NCBI RefSeq assembly: GCF_000014185.1
Contig: NC_008148.1
Coordinates: forward strand, 2,212,001-2,276,000
Source: Rubrobacter xylanophilus DSM 9941
GTDB lineage: Bacteria; Actinomycetota; Rubrobacteria; Rubrobacterales; Rubrobacteraceae
Length of the DNA stretch: 64,000 nt
Direction of reading: 5' to 3'
The translations under genes and the position numbers were made by a program. Within the stretch, counting starts at the first letter, position 1; each line of letters begins with the position of its first letter. The notes under the pieces are model-generated. The model was not told the origin of the DNA. It saw nothing but the letters and a program-made list of their open reading frames with translations, and made no database searches. Below, piece after piece: positions 53,639 to 62,661 of this stretch.

Positions 53639-54979
53639 TTAGGAAACCGGTTCACGGACCATGCTGGCCTCATCCAGGGTGAGGCCTTTTGTCTCCGGGG
53701 CCATGAACCAGCTCATTACGAATCCTATAAAGCACAGCACCGCCGCGATAATCATGGTCGGCCCGATGCCGATGCTAGAAAGCAACAGCGGCAGAAGGAA
53801 CGTCCCTATCGCAGCGCCGATACGACTCACCGCAGTAGCGAACCCCATGGCCGTGGCTCTAACCTCCGTCGGGAACAGTTCGTTGGGATAGATCCACTGC
53901 AGCACGCTCGAGCCAGAGTTGAAGAAGGAGAAGACTACAAAGAGAGTTATGATGACCCATGCTGGACTCTTGGGAGCAATACCAAGGATCAGTAGAGCGA
54001 TACCCGTTATGAAGAAGGGCCATATCAGTACCGGACGCCGCCCCAGACGATCGACAAGATACATGGCGGGAAAGAGCCCGGCAACCGCGAAGAGGCTTAT
54101 GATCACGGAGCCTAGGTACGACGCTCTGCCCCCACCGAGATTGAAAGCCTCAAGGATCGTCGGTGCGAACGTGAATATGGCGAACAGAGGCGTGACCTGC
54201 AGCAGCCAGAACGCGCCCGCGAACACGGTCCGCTTGGCATATCCTCGGCGGAAGATGTTCCAGAACGAGGTCCTAGGCGGTTCAGGCGGGAGATCACCCA
54301 AATCGGCATTCTCGCCGAAGGCTTCTCTCACGACAGCAAGCGCCTCCTGGACACGACCCTTGCTGGCCAGCCAACGAGGGGACTCAGGAGTGCCCAGACG
54401 GAGCAGGAGGATTATAGCTGCCGGCACGGCGCTGCTCGCCAGCATCCACCGCCAACTCTCCTCGCCCACGCCCACGAGAAAATATCCCACGACGTAGGCC
54501 GCCGCGAAGCCCACCCACCAACCGAAGACGCAGAAGCTGAGAAAGAACCCACGGTGCCTGCGCGGCGTAAATTCCGTCATCAGGGCCGTGGCAATAGGGT
54601 AATCGGCGCCAATCGCCACACCCAATATGAGCCTCAGCACGATCAGCTGCCACCCCTCGCCGATAAAGAACTGGAGCACAGAAGCGACGACAAACGTCGC
54701 CAGATCCAAGACATACATAATCTGACGACCAAGAATGTCCGTGACGTAGCCGAAGAGCAACCCGCCGATGAAGATGCCGACCAGCGTGGCAGCGCCGATC
54801 AGGCTGACCATCAACGCCGAGAGATCGAGCTGCGGCGTCAGCACCGCAAGAGCAGGCGCAATGATGCCCAGTATGTAACCGTCACAAAACGGCCCGCCCG
54901 CCGAGTAGATCGCTATCTTCCAGTGGAAGCTATTGCGCGGTATATCCTCAAACGACATTCTTGCTGCTTGGGTTTCCAC
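53639..54979 (-). CDS. MFS metabolite transporter
   Basis: 446 residues, 12 helices. Motif A appears after helix 2 (GYVTDILGRQIMY) and repeats after helix 8 (YLVDRLGRRPVLI). TPESPRWLASKGR in the central loop is a sugar-porter/organic-acid-porter signature. Last upstream gene of a minus-strand unit with the OYE enzymes, so the likely cargo is a betaine, proline derivative or acid (inference). The GTG start has GAGGAG nine bases upstream. Confidence 0.85.
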   Translation of the reverse strand: METQAARMSFEDIPRNSFHWKIAIYSAGGPFCDGYILGIIAPALAVLTPQLDLSALMVSLIGAATLVGIFIGGLLFGYVTDILGRQIMYVLDLATFVVASVLQFFIGEGWQLIVLRLILGVAIGADYPIATALMTEFTPRRHRGFFLSFCVFGWWVGFAAAYVVGYFLVGVGEESWRWMLASSAVPAAIILLLRLGTPESPRWLASKGRVQEALAVVREAFGENADLGDLPPEPPRTSFWNIFRRGYAKRTVFAGAFWLLQVTPLFAIFTFAPTILEAFNLGGGRASYLGSVIISLFAVAGLFPAMYLVDRLGRRPVLIWPFFITGIALLILGIAPKSPAWVIITLFVVFSFFNSGSSVLQWIYPNELFPTEVRATAMGFATAVSRIGAAIGTFLLPLLLSSIGIGPTMIIAAVLCFIGFVMSWFMAPETKGLTLDEASMVREPVS

Positions 54980-55029
54980 CTTTGCACTCCTCTCTATCCC
55001 TAGTCCCCATCATGACACTACCAATTTTC

Positions 55030-55040
55030 TATATTATATA
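55030..55040. promoter_or_regulatory. GntR-type operator candidate upstream of the MFS gene
   Basis: TATATTATATA lies about 50 bases upstream of the MFS start codon, inside an AT-rich gap. The identical 11-mer occurs upstream of the gntR operon at 60,655-60,665. Shared by two divergently placed units of one pathway, it is a good candidate for the GntR protein's site. Confidence 0.45.
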
Positions 55041-55215
55041 CAAGATCTAAACCGATAATAACCTTCCTTACTTTTGCAGTTCTACGACAACTCCTCTTCA
55101 TTCCCGGTAGAGATTTGAGCCCCTTTCCTCATGGCTTTTGAACGATCACACGACTGCCCCACCACTATTGTCACCATATGATAGACACCTCCAACCTTTA
55201 CAACCATTTCTTAGT

Positions 55216-56502
55216 TTAACATGGGGATATTTTCCTGGCAAGCATTGATTCTATCTCATTATATGATATTCTGCCGACGTTGAACGGTTTGAGCTCTGGC
55301 GCCATCCTTTCTTCGAGAATCAGGGGCGTTATTGCTTTGGCCGTTGCGGGGGCGTGGGTCAAGCCGAGCATCCCGTGTCCCGTGGCCAGGTAGAGGTTAG
55401 GCAAGTTCGGCACCTTGCCGATCAGGGGTAGACTATCGGGGGTGGCCGGACGCAGCCCGACCCACTCCAGCCTCGGCTTCTCTGGTCTCCAGTCGCGCAG
55501 GTACGGAGAGGCAGCGCGGATGATCGAGTCGATCTTGCGGCGTTGGAGAGAAAGGTCGATCCCGCTGAGCTCAAACCTCCCGGAGATCCTCACACCACCT
55601 TCGTAGGGGGTTGCGACGACCTGGGCCTCGGCGAACTTGAGCGGCCGCTCCGGCGGTGTTCCCGTCCCCACCGAGGTGACGCTGTATCCTTTGCCTGCCT
55701 CCAGTGGAATCCTTACCCCCAGTTGGGCGAGCAGCTCCTTTGACCAGACACCGGCAGCGACGAGGACCCGATCCGCATCCAGTTCTCCCTCGGGCGTGAG
55801 CACCCTCCAGGTGCCTCCCTCTCCCTTCTTGAGGCCGTAGACCTCCGTGCCCTCGAGTATCTGCACGCCTCTGGATCTGAGATCCGCTACCAAGCCTCGC
55901 ATGAGACTCTCGGGCCGGACGTGCCGCTCCTCCTTCACGAAGATCCCCCCAACCACCCTCTTGCTCAACGACGGCTCGATCCTGCGCGCCTCCTCGCCAC
56001 TGAGGACTTCATATTGGCCCTCATAGCCGGCCCGCTCGAGCTTCCTGTAGATCTCGACGTCCTCACGCAATGTCTCCTCGGAGAGGGTGGCGAAGAGCAT
56101 ACCCTTCTTGTGCATCTCGAACTCTACACCCTCCTTGCGCAGCTCTTCGAAGAGGAGATGGGTATCTCTACCCAGCGCGAGGGCTGCCTTCAGGCACTCC
56201 CGGAACTTCTCTTCGGAGGCGTTTAGCGCGAAGCGAAGCAGCCAGCCCAGGTACTCTGGGTCTGGGCTCACCCTCAACCCGAGCGGGCTGTCGCGCCGGA
56301 CGAGCCACCTCAGGGCCTGCTTCATGACACCCGGCGAGGCAAGTGGGGTGCACAGCGAGGGGACGATCTGCCCAGCGTTGCGCAGCGAGGTCGCCCCGCC
56401 ACAGCAGTTCTTCTCGACAAGCGTCACCTCCCCCCCACACCGGGCGATCTCGCGGGCGCAACAAAGCCCGACAACCCCTCCGCCGATGATCACAATCCTC
56501 AT
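55216..56502 (-). CDS. DadA-type FAD oxidase/dehydrogenase (cis-4-hydroxy-D-proline oxidase candidate)
   Basis: 428 residues, glycine-oxidase/D-amino-acid-dehydrogenase family: MRIVIIGGGVVGLCCAREIA (FAD), NAGQIVPSLC, GVWSKELLAQLG and the C-terminal WVGLRPATPDSLPLIGKVPN with NLYLATGHGMLGLT. In bacterial trans-4-hydroxyproline catabolism this family oxidises cis-4-hydroxy-D-proline. Neighbouring aldehyde dehydrogenase, DHDPS-family and epimerase genes make that the best reading. Last gene of the gntR operon. Confidence 0.85.
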   Translation of the reverse strand: MRIVIIGGGVVGLCCAREIARCGGEVTLVEKNCCGGATSLRNAGQIVPSLCTPLASPGVMKQALRWLVRRDSPLGLRVSPDPEYLGWLLRFALNASEEKFRECLKAALALGRDTHLLFEELRKEGVEFEMHKKGMLFATLSEETLREDVEIYRKLERAGYEGQYEVLSGEEARRIEPSLSKRVVGGIFVKEERHVRPESLMRGLVADLRSRGVQILEGTEVYGLKKGEGGTWRVLTPEGELDADRVLVAAGVWSKELLAQLGVRIPLEAGKGYSVTSVGTGTPPERPLKFAEAQVVATPYEGGVRISGRFELSGIDLSLQRRKIDSIIRAASPYLRDWRPEKPRLEWVGLRPATPDSLPLIGKVPNLPNLYLATGHGMLGLTHAPATAKAITPLILEERMAPELKPFNVGRISYNEIESMLARKISPC

Positions 56503-56518
56503 CTTGACCTGACCTCCA

Positions 56519-57892
56519 TCACAGCGAGATCAGAAGCGTCCTGCTCTCGGTGTAGAATTCCCTGGCGGCGAGCCCTTGCTCCCGTGTGGGTCCTACCCCT
56601 GAACCCTTCGAGCCACCAAAGGGGGCATGGTAGTCAACACCTGTAGTCGAGGCGTTAACCCGCACCATGCCCGCTTCGAGCCTGCCGGTCATCTGGATGG
56701 CCGCAGCCAGGTTCTCGGTGAATACGGCGGCAGCGAGCCCGTGGCGCACCTCGTTGGCGATACTCAACGCCTCCTCTGCAGATGCAGCCCGGAGCAGTAC
56801 GCATACCGGGGCGAAGACCTCCTCCCTCACAAGCGGGCTTCCGCGGTCCTCAAGCTCGATCAGTGTGGGCGCTAGATAGAAGCCTTCCTCTTCGAGGGAA
56901 TGGCCCCCGGTGATCACCCTGCCTCCACCTTTCTCAATAGCCTCCAGCGCCAAGGTGCGGGACTCCTCTGCGATCAGCGGGCCCACCAAGCAGTCGTCTT
57001 TCTCTGGATCTACCACCATCAGTTCTTCGACCACCGCGACGATCCTCTCGCGAAATTCCTCATAGACGGGCTCTTCGACGATGATTCGGCTCGTAGCGGT
57101 GCACTTCTGCCCGGCGTAGCCCATCGCGGCGTAAGATATTGTCTTCGCCGCCCGTTCCAGGTCGGCGTCGGCCAGGACGATCGAGGGGTTTTGTCCCCCC
57201 ATCTCGCACTGCACCCGGGCTCCCCTACCAGAGACCTTCCTAGCCACACCCAGCCCTACTCTGACCGAACCGGTGAAGGAGACGGCATCCACGCTGGGGT
57301 GCCTCACCAACGGCTCTCCTGTCTCTACATCTCCGAGCACGAGCTCGAGGACACCCTCCGGCAGGTGCCTCTCGCAGATCTCCTTCAACCTGTGGGCCAC
57401 GGCGCTGGACTGCGGGGCAGGTTTCAGGACCACGGTGTTGCCGTAAGCTAGGGCAGGGGCCGCCTTCCACACCGGAATGGCCAGCGGAAAGTTCCAGGGG
57501 GTGATAAGCGCGCACACCCCGACCGGGTGTCTGCGGGCGACTAGCCAGTCTCCGGAGGAGCTGCTCGCCGGGTAGGTCTCGCCGTCCGGGGCCAGGACCA
57601 CCTGAGAGTAGTAGCGCAGGATGGAGATCGCCCGGCTGACCTCGCCTCGGGCCTCGGCTATGGGCTTGCCCACCTCCCGGACGATGAGGCTAGAGAGCTC
57701 CTCGTGTTTTTCCTCCATCTCTTCGGCGATGCTAGCCAACGCGGCACCGCGCGCCACAGCGGTCTGCTCGCGCCAGCCGGCGAGCGCCTTGCGAGCGTGG
57801 CTGACTGCTTCCTCGACGCCCTTCTCTGCAGACTCCTCGTACTCCCCTACAACGTCGGACGGGGAGTGCGGATTGATGCTTCTGAAGGCCAT
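56519..57892 (-). CDS. aldehyde dehydrogenase (alpha-ketoglutaric semialdehyde dehydrogenase candidate)
   Basis: 457 residues from ATG 57,892 (AAGGG upstream); TTG 57,940 is another possible start and would overlap the preceding stop. ALDH signatures: LITPWNFPLAIPVWK, FTGSVRVGLGVARK, CEMGGQNPSIV (Glu base) and GYAGQKCTATSR (catalytic Cys). In the hydroxyproline route the last step oxidises alpha-ketoglutaric semialdehyde to 2-oxoglutarate, and this gene sits in exactly that context. Specificity is inferred. Confidence 0.86.
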   Translation of the reverse strand: MAFRSINPHSPSDVVGEYEESAEKGVEEAVSHARKALAGWREQTAVARGAALASIAEEMEEKHEELSSLIVREVGKPIAEARGEVSRAISILRYYSQVVLAPDGETYPASSSSGDWLVARRHPVGVCALITPWNFPLAIPVWKAAPALAYGNTVVLKPAPQSSAVAHRLKEICERHLPEGVLELVLGDVETGEPLVRHPSVDAVSFTGSVRVGLGVARKVSGRGARVQCEMGGQNPSIVLADADLERAAKTISYAAMGYAGQKCTATSRIIVEEPVYEEFRERIVAVVEELMVVDPEKDDCLVGPLIAEESRTLALEAIEKGGGRVITGGHSLEEEGFYLAPTLIELEDRGSPLVREEVFAPVCVLLRAASAEEALSIANEVRHGLAAAVFTENLAAAIQMTGRLEAGMVRVNASTTGVDYHAPFGGSKGSGVGPTREQGLAAREFYTESRTLLISL

Positions 57893-57936
57893 GCTCCCTT
57901 GCCCTTGCGGCGTTCTTCTCTCCCTCTCCGCCGAGG

Positions 57937-58821
57937 TCAACCAGCCGTTCTGGTCGCGGCGAAGTGCTCGAAGGCCCTTTCGACCGCCCCGCGGTCTTCG
58001 TCATCCAGTGGCAGGCGCGGTGGGCGCGTCTTCCCTGCTGGCCTTCCCACGAGCTCCATCGTGTACTTTATGGCCTGCACGAGGAGCGGTGTGGAGTCGT
58101 AGCGAAAGAGCGGGAGCAACCGTCGGTAGAGTTCCCATGCCTGATCCAGCTTACCTGCCCGGGCCAACTCGTAGACCTCGACGGTCTCTTTAGGCAGCGC
58201 GTTGGCGAAGCCGGCGATGCAGCCGGTAGCCCCAGCAAGGAAGCCCTCCAGCGCCAAGTCGTCCACGCCGACGATGATCTCGAGGTCGCACAGCTCCCTG
58301 ATTCGGGCTATACGACGTACGTCGCCGGAGAAGTCTTTGACGGCAACAAAGTTCTCTATCTCTGAGAGCTCAGCGAGGAACTCCGGTGTGAGGTCCGTCG
58401 CGGTGTCGTGGGGGTTATTGTAGGCAGCGATGGGAAGCCCGACATCCGAGATAGCTTTGTAGTAGGCGAACACCTCACGCTTTGTGGGGTTGTAGTTAAT
58501 TGGCGGAAGTGCCATTACGGCCTTGGCCCCCACCTCTTTGGCATGCTCCGCCCATCCAACAGTCCTGGCTGTAGAGGGGGCCATGATGCCCGCCGTTACG
58601 GGCACCCGCCCCCTCGCAGCCTCGACCACGGCCTCGACGACCCGCTTGCGCTCCTCATCGGTGAGCGAGGCATACTCGCCGACAGAGCCCGGGCTGACCA
58701 GCCCGTGGACACCGTTCTCTATGAGCCAGTCAGCATGCTCCGCCAAGCACGGATAATCCACCTCTCCAGAATCATCAAAGGGGGTGACGATCGCAACTTG
58801 GATACCTGGAAAACGCAGCAT
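57937..58821 (-). CDS. DHDPS-family lyase (pyrroline-4-hydroxy-2-carboxylate deaminase candidate)
   Basis: 294 residues, TIM-barrel class I aldolase of the DapA family: VTPFDDSGEVDY, GSVGEYASLTDEER, the active-site Tyr in PIAAYNNPHD and the Schiff-base Lys in FVAVKDFSGDVR. DapA paralogues in hydroxyproline clusters deaminate delta1-pyrroline-4-hydroxy-2-carboxylate. Position between the epimerase and the aldehyde dehydrogenase supports this over lysine synthesis. Confidence 0.86.
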   Translation of the reverse strand: MLRFPGIQVAIVTPFDDSGEVDYPCLAEHADWLIENGVHGLVSPGSVGEYASLTDEERKRVVEAVVEAARGRVPVTAGIMAPSTARTVGWAEHAKEVGAKAVMALPPINYNPTKREVFAYYKAISDVGLPIAAYNNPHDTATDLTPEFLAELSEIENFVAVKDFSGDVRRIARIRELCDLEIIVGVDDLALEGFLAGATGCIAGFANALPKETVEVYELARAGKLDQAWELYRRLLPLFRYDSTPLLVQAIKYTMELVGRPAGKTRPPRLPLDDEDRGAVERAFEHFAATRTAG

Positions 58822-58833
58822 CTCTCTCCTTTC

Positions 58834-59847
58834 CTAGTCGAGTGTGAAACCTGCCGGGAAGGGATCCTCAGGGTCCACGACGAGCTGCTGGAAGCCGTGG
58901 ATCCAGGCCCTCCCCTCTATTGTCGGCACCACGGCTGGGGTTCCCTCGCCCAGCCTCACTTCCTCTACAAGGCGGCCGGTGAACAACGTCCCGATAATGC
59001 TCTCGTGCACGAAGCTCTCTCCCAAGCCGAGCTCACCGCGCGCAAAGAGCTGGGCCATCCGCGCACTCGTACCGGTCCCGCAAGGCGAGCGGTCGAGCAT
59101 GCCGGGGTATATGACCGTCGCGTTCTTGGCGTCCGCGTCATCCACATCCGCCTCTCCGGTGAAGAGGACGTGCTTGACCTCGCGGATCTCGGGGTTCGAA
59201 GGGTGTTCAACGCATACCTGCCGCTCCAGGGACGCCATGATCTTCATCCCCAAATCAACAATCTCCCGCGAGAATTCCCTCTCGAGGGAGAGGCCCACGG
59301 AGCTGGCCGGGAGAATCGCGAAAAAGTTCCCCCCATACGCTATGTCCAGCCTCAGTCGTCCGATGCCTTTGACCTCCACCTCGACGTCCCTCTCGGCCAG
59401 AAAGGCTGGGACGTTCTGGAACTCAACGCTCCTTACCCGGGCGCCCTCGAGCCTAGCCCGGGCAAATACTTTGCCCGCCGGCGTGTCGAGGATTATCTGC
59501 GTGACGGGCTCTTTCGCCTCTACCAAACCGACCTCGACGGCGACGGTGCACACCCCGATCGTGCCGTGACCGCACATCGGCAGATACCCCATCTCGTCCA
59601 CGAACAGGACGCCGAGGTCCGCCTCCTGGTCGGTCGGCGGCACAAGAATCGCCGCAACCATGACCGTGTGTCCACGCGGCTCGAAGACGAGCATCCTTCG
59701 CAGATGGTCCAGTTTGTTCCTCATGTACAGCTGTTTGTCGAACATGGTTTCACCGGGCATGGTGGTGATACCTCCCGTAACGACTCGGGTCGGCATCCCC
59801 TCCGTGTGGGAGTCCACCGCCGTTATCATTTTTTCAAGGAGCATCAT
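58834..59847 (-). CDS. 4-hydroxyproline epimerase (proline racemase family)
   Basis: 337 residues, overlapping the gntR stop by 14 bases. Catalytic Cys C92 in LPMCGHGTIGVC and C256 in DRSPCGTGTSARM; substrate loop VDSHTEGMPTRVV. This is the second C/C racemase paralogue in the window. The adjacent oxidase, lyase and aldehyde dehydrogenase form the full route trans-4-hydroxy-L-proline to 2-oxoglutarate, so this copy is the likely first enzyme. The exact start (ATG 59,847, 59,844 or 59,829) is uncertain. Confidence 0.88.
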   Translation of the reverse strand: MMLLEKMITAVDSHTEGMPTRVVTGGITTMPGETMFDKQLYMRNKLDHLRRMLVFEPRGHTVMVAAILVPPTDQEADLGVLFVDEMGYLPMCGHGTIGVCTVAVEVGLVEAKEPVTQIILDTPAGKVFARARLEGARVRSVEFQNVPAFLAERDVEVEVKGIGRLRLDIAYGGNFFAILPASSVGLSLEREFSREIVDLGMKIMASLERQVCVEHPSNPEIREVKHVLFTGEADVDDADAKNATVIYPGMLDRSPCGTGTSARMAQLFARGELGLGESFVHESIIGTLFTGRLVEEVRLGEGTPAVVPTIEGRAWIHGFQQLVVDPEDPFPAGFTLD

Positions 59848-60532
59848 CCTCCTCCGCCTCCCCGTCCAGGTACTCGAGCAGCATCTCCTTTACAGTCAGG
59901 ATGTGTCGGCGTAGCTCCTCAAGGGCTCTCCCCTCGTCCCCACGTTTGCAGCGCTCGAGGATCTCCCAGTGCTCCTGCTGCCCCTTGACCCTGTAGTCCA
60001 GCGCAGAGAAGTGGATGCGCAGGTACCTGTCGAACCTGTTGTGCAAGTTCCTGATAACCCCGAGCAGCTGGGGCCTGTTCGCTGGCCGGTACAAAGCGGA
60101 GTGGAATTCCCAGTTTACCTCCCCCCACATACCGAGAAGCTCCTCGTCGGTCTGCGCGTCTGCCCGCTCCAGAACCTCCTCCGCCCGCTGTAGGTCCCCC
60201 TCGGTGAGATTGGGGAAAGCCTTCCTGAGCGCCAGCAGCTCCAGAACCTCGCGCATCTCGCAGATCTCCAGCACCTCATCCCGCGAGAGTTCGGACACGA
60301 CCGCCCCCCGCCGAGGATAGAAGACCATGAGCCCCTCCCCCTCCAGCTGCCTCAAAGCTTCTCGCACCGGGATGCTGCTCACCCCAAACTGCTCGGCGAT
60401 CTCCATCTGCCTCAGCGGTTGCCCCGCCTTCAGCACCCCCCGTAGTATTCCCTCCCGCAGGCCGTCGGCGACCATCTCCTGAGCCGTCCGATGCCCTTTC
60501 GATGCGTTCTCAGCCAGTTCCTTTAAACTCAA
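59834..60532 (-). CDS. GntR/FadR-type transcriptional regulator
   Basis: 232 residues from TTG 60,532 (GGAGGAGG upstream). N-terminal winged helix: GHRTAQEMVADGLREGILRG, QMEIAEQFGVSSIPVREALR. The C-terminal all-helical FCD effector domain contains WGEVNWEFHSALYRPANRPQ and a His-rich RIHFSALDYRV. It is the first gene of the hydroxyproline operon, so it probably self-regulates and responds to a pathway intermediate. Confidence 0.9.
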   Translation of the reverse strand: MSLKELAENASKGHRTAQEMVADGLREGILRGVLKAGQPLRQMEIAEQFGVSSIPVREALRQLEGEGLMVFYPRRGAVVSELSRDEVLEICEMREVLELLALRKAFPNLTEGDLQRAEEVLERADAQTDEELLGMWGEVNWEFHSALYRPANRPQLLGVIRNLHNRFDRYLRIHFSALDYRVKGQQEHWEILERCKRGDEGRALEELRRHILTVKEMLLEYLDGEAEEDDAP

Positions 60533-60654
60533 GCCCCCTCCTCCTCACAAACCTCCCCCAGCACTGCCCACGGGTTCCCTGGATCCGTTGGACTTGCCAC
60601 CAAATTTGCTCCCATCCTGTAGGCAGGCTTCTTTCTGTCTCCCTTCAAACACAA

Positions 60655-60665
60655 TATATTATATA
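60655..60665. promoter_or_regulatory. GntR-type operator candidate upstream of the hydroxyproline operon
   Basis: Second copy of TATATTATATA, about 125 bases before the gntR start, in a 25-base AT tract. The same 11-mer is at 55,030. The flanks differ, so the 11-mer is the conserved core. Confidence 0.45.
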
Positions 60666-60820
60666 TAATAGTTGATGTACCCCGATGAGTCAACCCTCCG
60701 GCGTAGTCCAAATGGCTTTACTCCTTGTGAGAGCCCGTCCCTTCTGTACTTAACCCTCTGAGAGCAAAGGCAGACATGGCAAACTGGATAGCCTCTAACG
60801 TACGCTTTGGTGACCCTCGG

Positions 60821-60845
60821 GACGGCTTATTGCCGTCTTCTTTTT
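60821..60845 (+). terminator. rho-independent terminator
   Basis: GACGGC-TTATT-GCCGTC, a perfect six-base hairpin, is followed by TTCTTTTT. On the plus strand this is a standard intrinsic terminator. It borders the IS1182-type relic. Confidence 0.6.
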
Positions 60846-61090
60846 CCAGTCAATGCGGCAGTTTGCCAGTCGAAGACTTCTGAGGCCTTGCCCGTCAAGC
60901 GTTGTCCTTGAAGGCAAGGCCGAATGAGATCGATCTGGCGGACGCAGCTCTCAACGAAGTTACTCCCACAAACGTAGGAGCAGTCCACCAGGCGCTCTGC
61001 GGGCAGCACCCTGCTCGCACCAAGCCTTCCCTAGATAGTGGATAGCCGCTTTACGTCGGTGGCAGTGGCCGCGGGGGTGTGGACCTCGGT
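60827..61090 (-). pseudogene. IS1182-type transposase relic
   Basis: Minus-strand translation gives ITEVHTPAATATDVKRLSTI, a stop, then VLPAERLVDCSYVCGSNFVE and FDWQTAALTGKRR. These follow the TTPATVTD...LPAEHLVDAGYV...F.IDWE..T segment of IS1182 transposases, missing the rest. No inverted repeats are recognised. The 210 bases to its right (61,091-61,302) show no gene. Confidence 0.65.
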
Positions 61091-61302
61091 GATATGTGAT
61101 ATGAGGAAGTCCCTCGTCGCAACTCTTCGTAAGGCGCACCTTATAGCCGACTCAGCTCATCGAGCGCTTGGTAGAGTAGCGAGCCTTCACTTTGGAGGGA
61201 GATTCGACGCGCCGAGCACCAGGGCATCCTGCCCATCGTCTCTAGCAGTGCCTTTCTCTTGCAAGACTGTAATCGACGTCACCCATTCTGAGTAAGCAAC
61301 TC

Positions 61303-62277
61303 TTATGGGGCCGTAGTCGGAAAAGGACACGCACCCCACAGCCCCACGCCTTTGGCCTCGGCTTCTTCTCTGGCCCGCTCGAATTCGCGGCGGTAGGTGT
61401 GGGAGAAGGTGGTGGTGCGGGCATATCCCTGCTCTATGAGATCCTCGTTGAAGAGGCGCTCGTACTCTCCGTCGCCGTCCGTGTCGAGCCAGACGTAGGC
61501 GAGGGTGCGCCCGTAGGCGTCCTCGGAGTCTCCTACCCGTGGGATCTCGAGCCGCACGAGGCGGCCCTGGAGGGTTCGCTCCGTGTAGGCGCTTGCCTCA
61601 GGCCCGTAGCATCCGATGGGTTGTTCTGGGGCCACGGTCTCTGGGGTGTCCACTCCTATGAGCCTTACCGGGGTGCTCCTGCCCTGGACCTCCACGGTCA
61701 TGGTGTCGCCGTCCGTGACCTTGGTGACCTCTCCGTAGAGGGTGTCTGCTCCGCCCAGGCGGTAGATCAAGCCGTCGAAGCCTACCCGCGAGACGGGGTA
61801 GAAGAGCAGGGCGAAGGCGAGGGCAAGGGCGACGAAGGCCCTCTCGGAGTTGCCTCCCGAGACGACGCGGTACTCGTCGCGGCCGGGGAAGACGGCGATC
61901 GCGCGGGAGGGCCAGAAGAGCTGCACGCCCCCGAGGGTCATCATGTCGGCGAAGAGGTGGGAGCCGTAGCCCACCCCGACTGCGATCATCGTTGCTGGCT
62001 GGCCTGTGAGCCACCACAGGAGCGGGCCGAGGGCAGCCGTGACGAGGAGCAGGGCGAGCAGGGAGTGCAGGAAGCTCCTGTGCCCGAAGAGGCGATACAG
62101 GTCCTCCGAGACGCCGCCGAGCTGGTGGCCGAGCCAGCTCTTGGGGTAGTCGGCGTCGGGCAGGACGGAGCAGACCGCGGCCGCGAGGACCGAGGGCGTC
62201 TCGTAGTGGAAGTCGAAGACGGCACTGGCAGCAAAGAGGCAGCACTCGCCGAAGACGATGTGGGTTGCCACCTTCAT
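61303..62277 (-). CDS. YdjM/DUF457 membrane metal-dependent hydrolase fused to a thermonuclease (SNase) domain
   Basis: 324 residues. The first half is a membrane DUF457/YdjM protein: MKVATHIVFGECCLFAASAV, VLPDADYPKSWLG, LFGHRSFLHSLLALL, GSHLFADMMTLGGVQLFWP (His/Asp metal sites, several helices). The second half, from about 180, is a staphylococcal-nuclease-like domain: DGDTMTVEV, VRLIGVDTPETV (catalytic Arg), YTERTLQGRLVRLE and DAYGRTLAYVWLD (second Arg), ending KGVGLWGACP. Both halves look intact, so a nuclease is tethered to a membrane hydrolase. Confidence 0.85.
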   Translation of the reverse strand: MKVATHIVFGECCLFAASAVFDFHYETPSVLAAAVCSVLPDADYPKSWLGHQLGGVSEDLYRLFGHRSFLHSLLALLLVTAALGPLLWWLTGQPATMIAVGVGYGSHLFADMMTLGGVQLFWPSRAIAVFPGRDEYRVVSGGNSERAFVALALAFALLFYPVSRVGFDGLIYRLGGADTLYGEVTKVTDGDTMTVEVQGRSTPVRLIGVDTPETVAPEQPIGCYGPEASAYTERTLQGRLVRLEIPRVGDSEDAYGRTLAYVWLDTDGDGEYERLFNEDLIEQGYARTTTFSHTYRREFERAREEAEAKGVGLWGACPFPTTAP

Positions 62278-62286
62278 GCAGTATCC

Positions 62287-62661
62287 CTATTCGTCTCTGG
62301 GCCTCTGCATCTTGAAGAAGAAGGGCCTCAGGCCGTACATCAGGGCGAAGGCGATGCCGGCGAGGATGTAGAGGCTCTGGTCGTCGAGGCCCAAGGAGAC
62401 GTAGCGGACGGCCATCGCTACCGCGGCGACCACGAAGATGACCGGGGTCATGTCCACGTAGCGCCGCTCGTCTTCGAGGCGCAACTCTTCGACCTCGGCA
62501 CCCAACCTCTCCAACGCGGTGCGTCCCGTTCCGGAAAGATGGCCCTCGACCACGACCTTGCGGCCCTTCACTATGGGACCGAGCACGTGCTCTATCTCGC
62601 CCATGGAGGAGCGGTAGAGGGCTCGCTGCAGCCCGGCCTCGTCCACGTCCCTACCACGCAC
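62287..62661 (-). CDS. small membrane protein with C-terminal helices
   Basis: 124 residues from GTG 62,661 (weak ribosome site). The C-terminus has two hydrophobic helices (MTPVIFVVAAVAMAVRYVSL and LYILAGIAFALMYGLRPFFF). The same frame stays open upstream to 62,938 and looks protein-like (IPAGSRKAALVHLALEAWRK, LLDPKGLGEV), but contains no ATG, GTG or TTG. The true protein may therefore be about 90 residues longer, with a rare or mis-sequenced start. Function unknown. Confidence 0.5.
   Translation of the reverse strand: MRGRDVDEAGLQRALYRSSMGEIEHVLGPIVKGRKVVVEGHLSGTGRTALERLGAEVEELRLEDERRYVDMTPVIFVVAAVAMAVRYVSLGLDDQSLYILAGIAFALMYGLRPFFFKMQRPRDE

Noticed and set aside
58408-59988. Plus-strand 526-codon frame
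   Set aside because: Opposes the DHDPS-family and epimerase genes; no domain.
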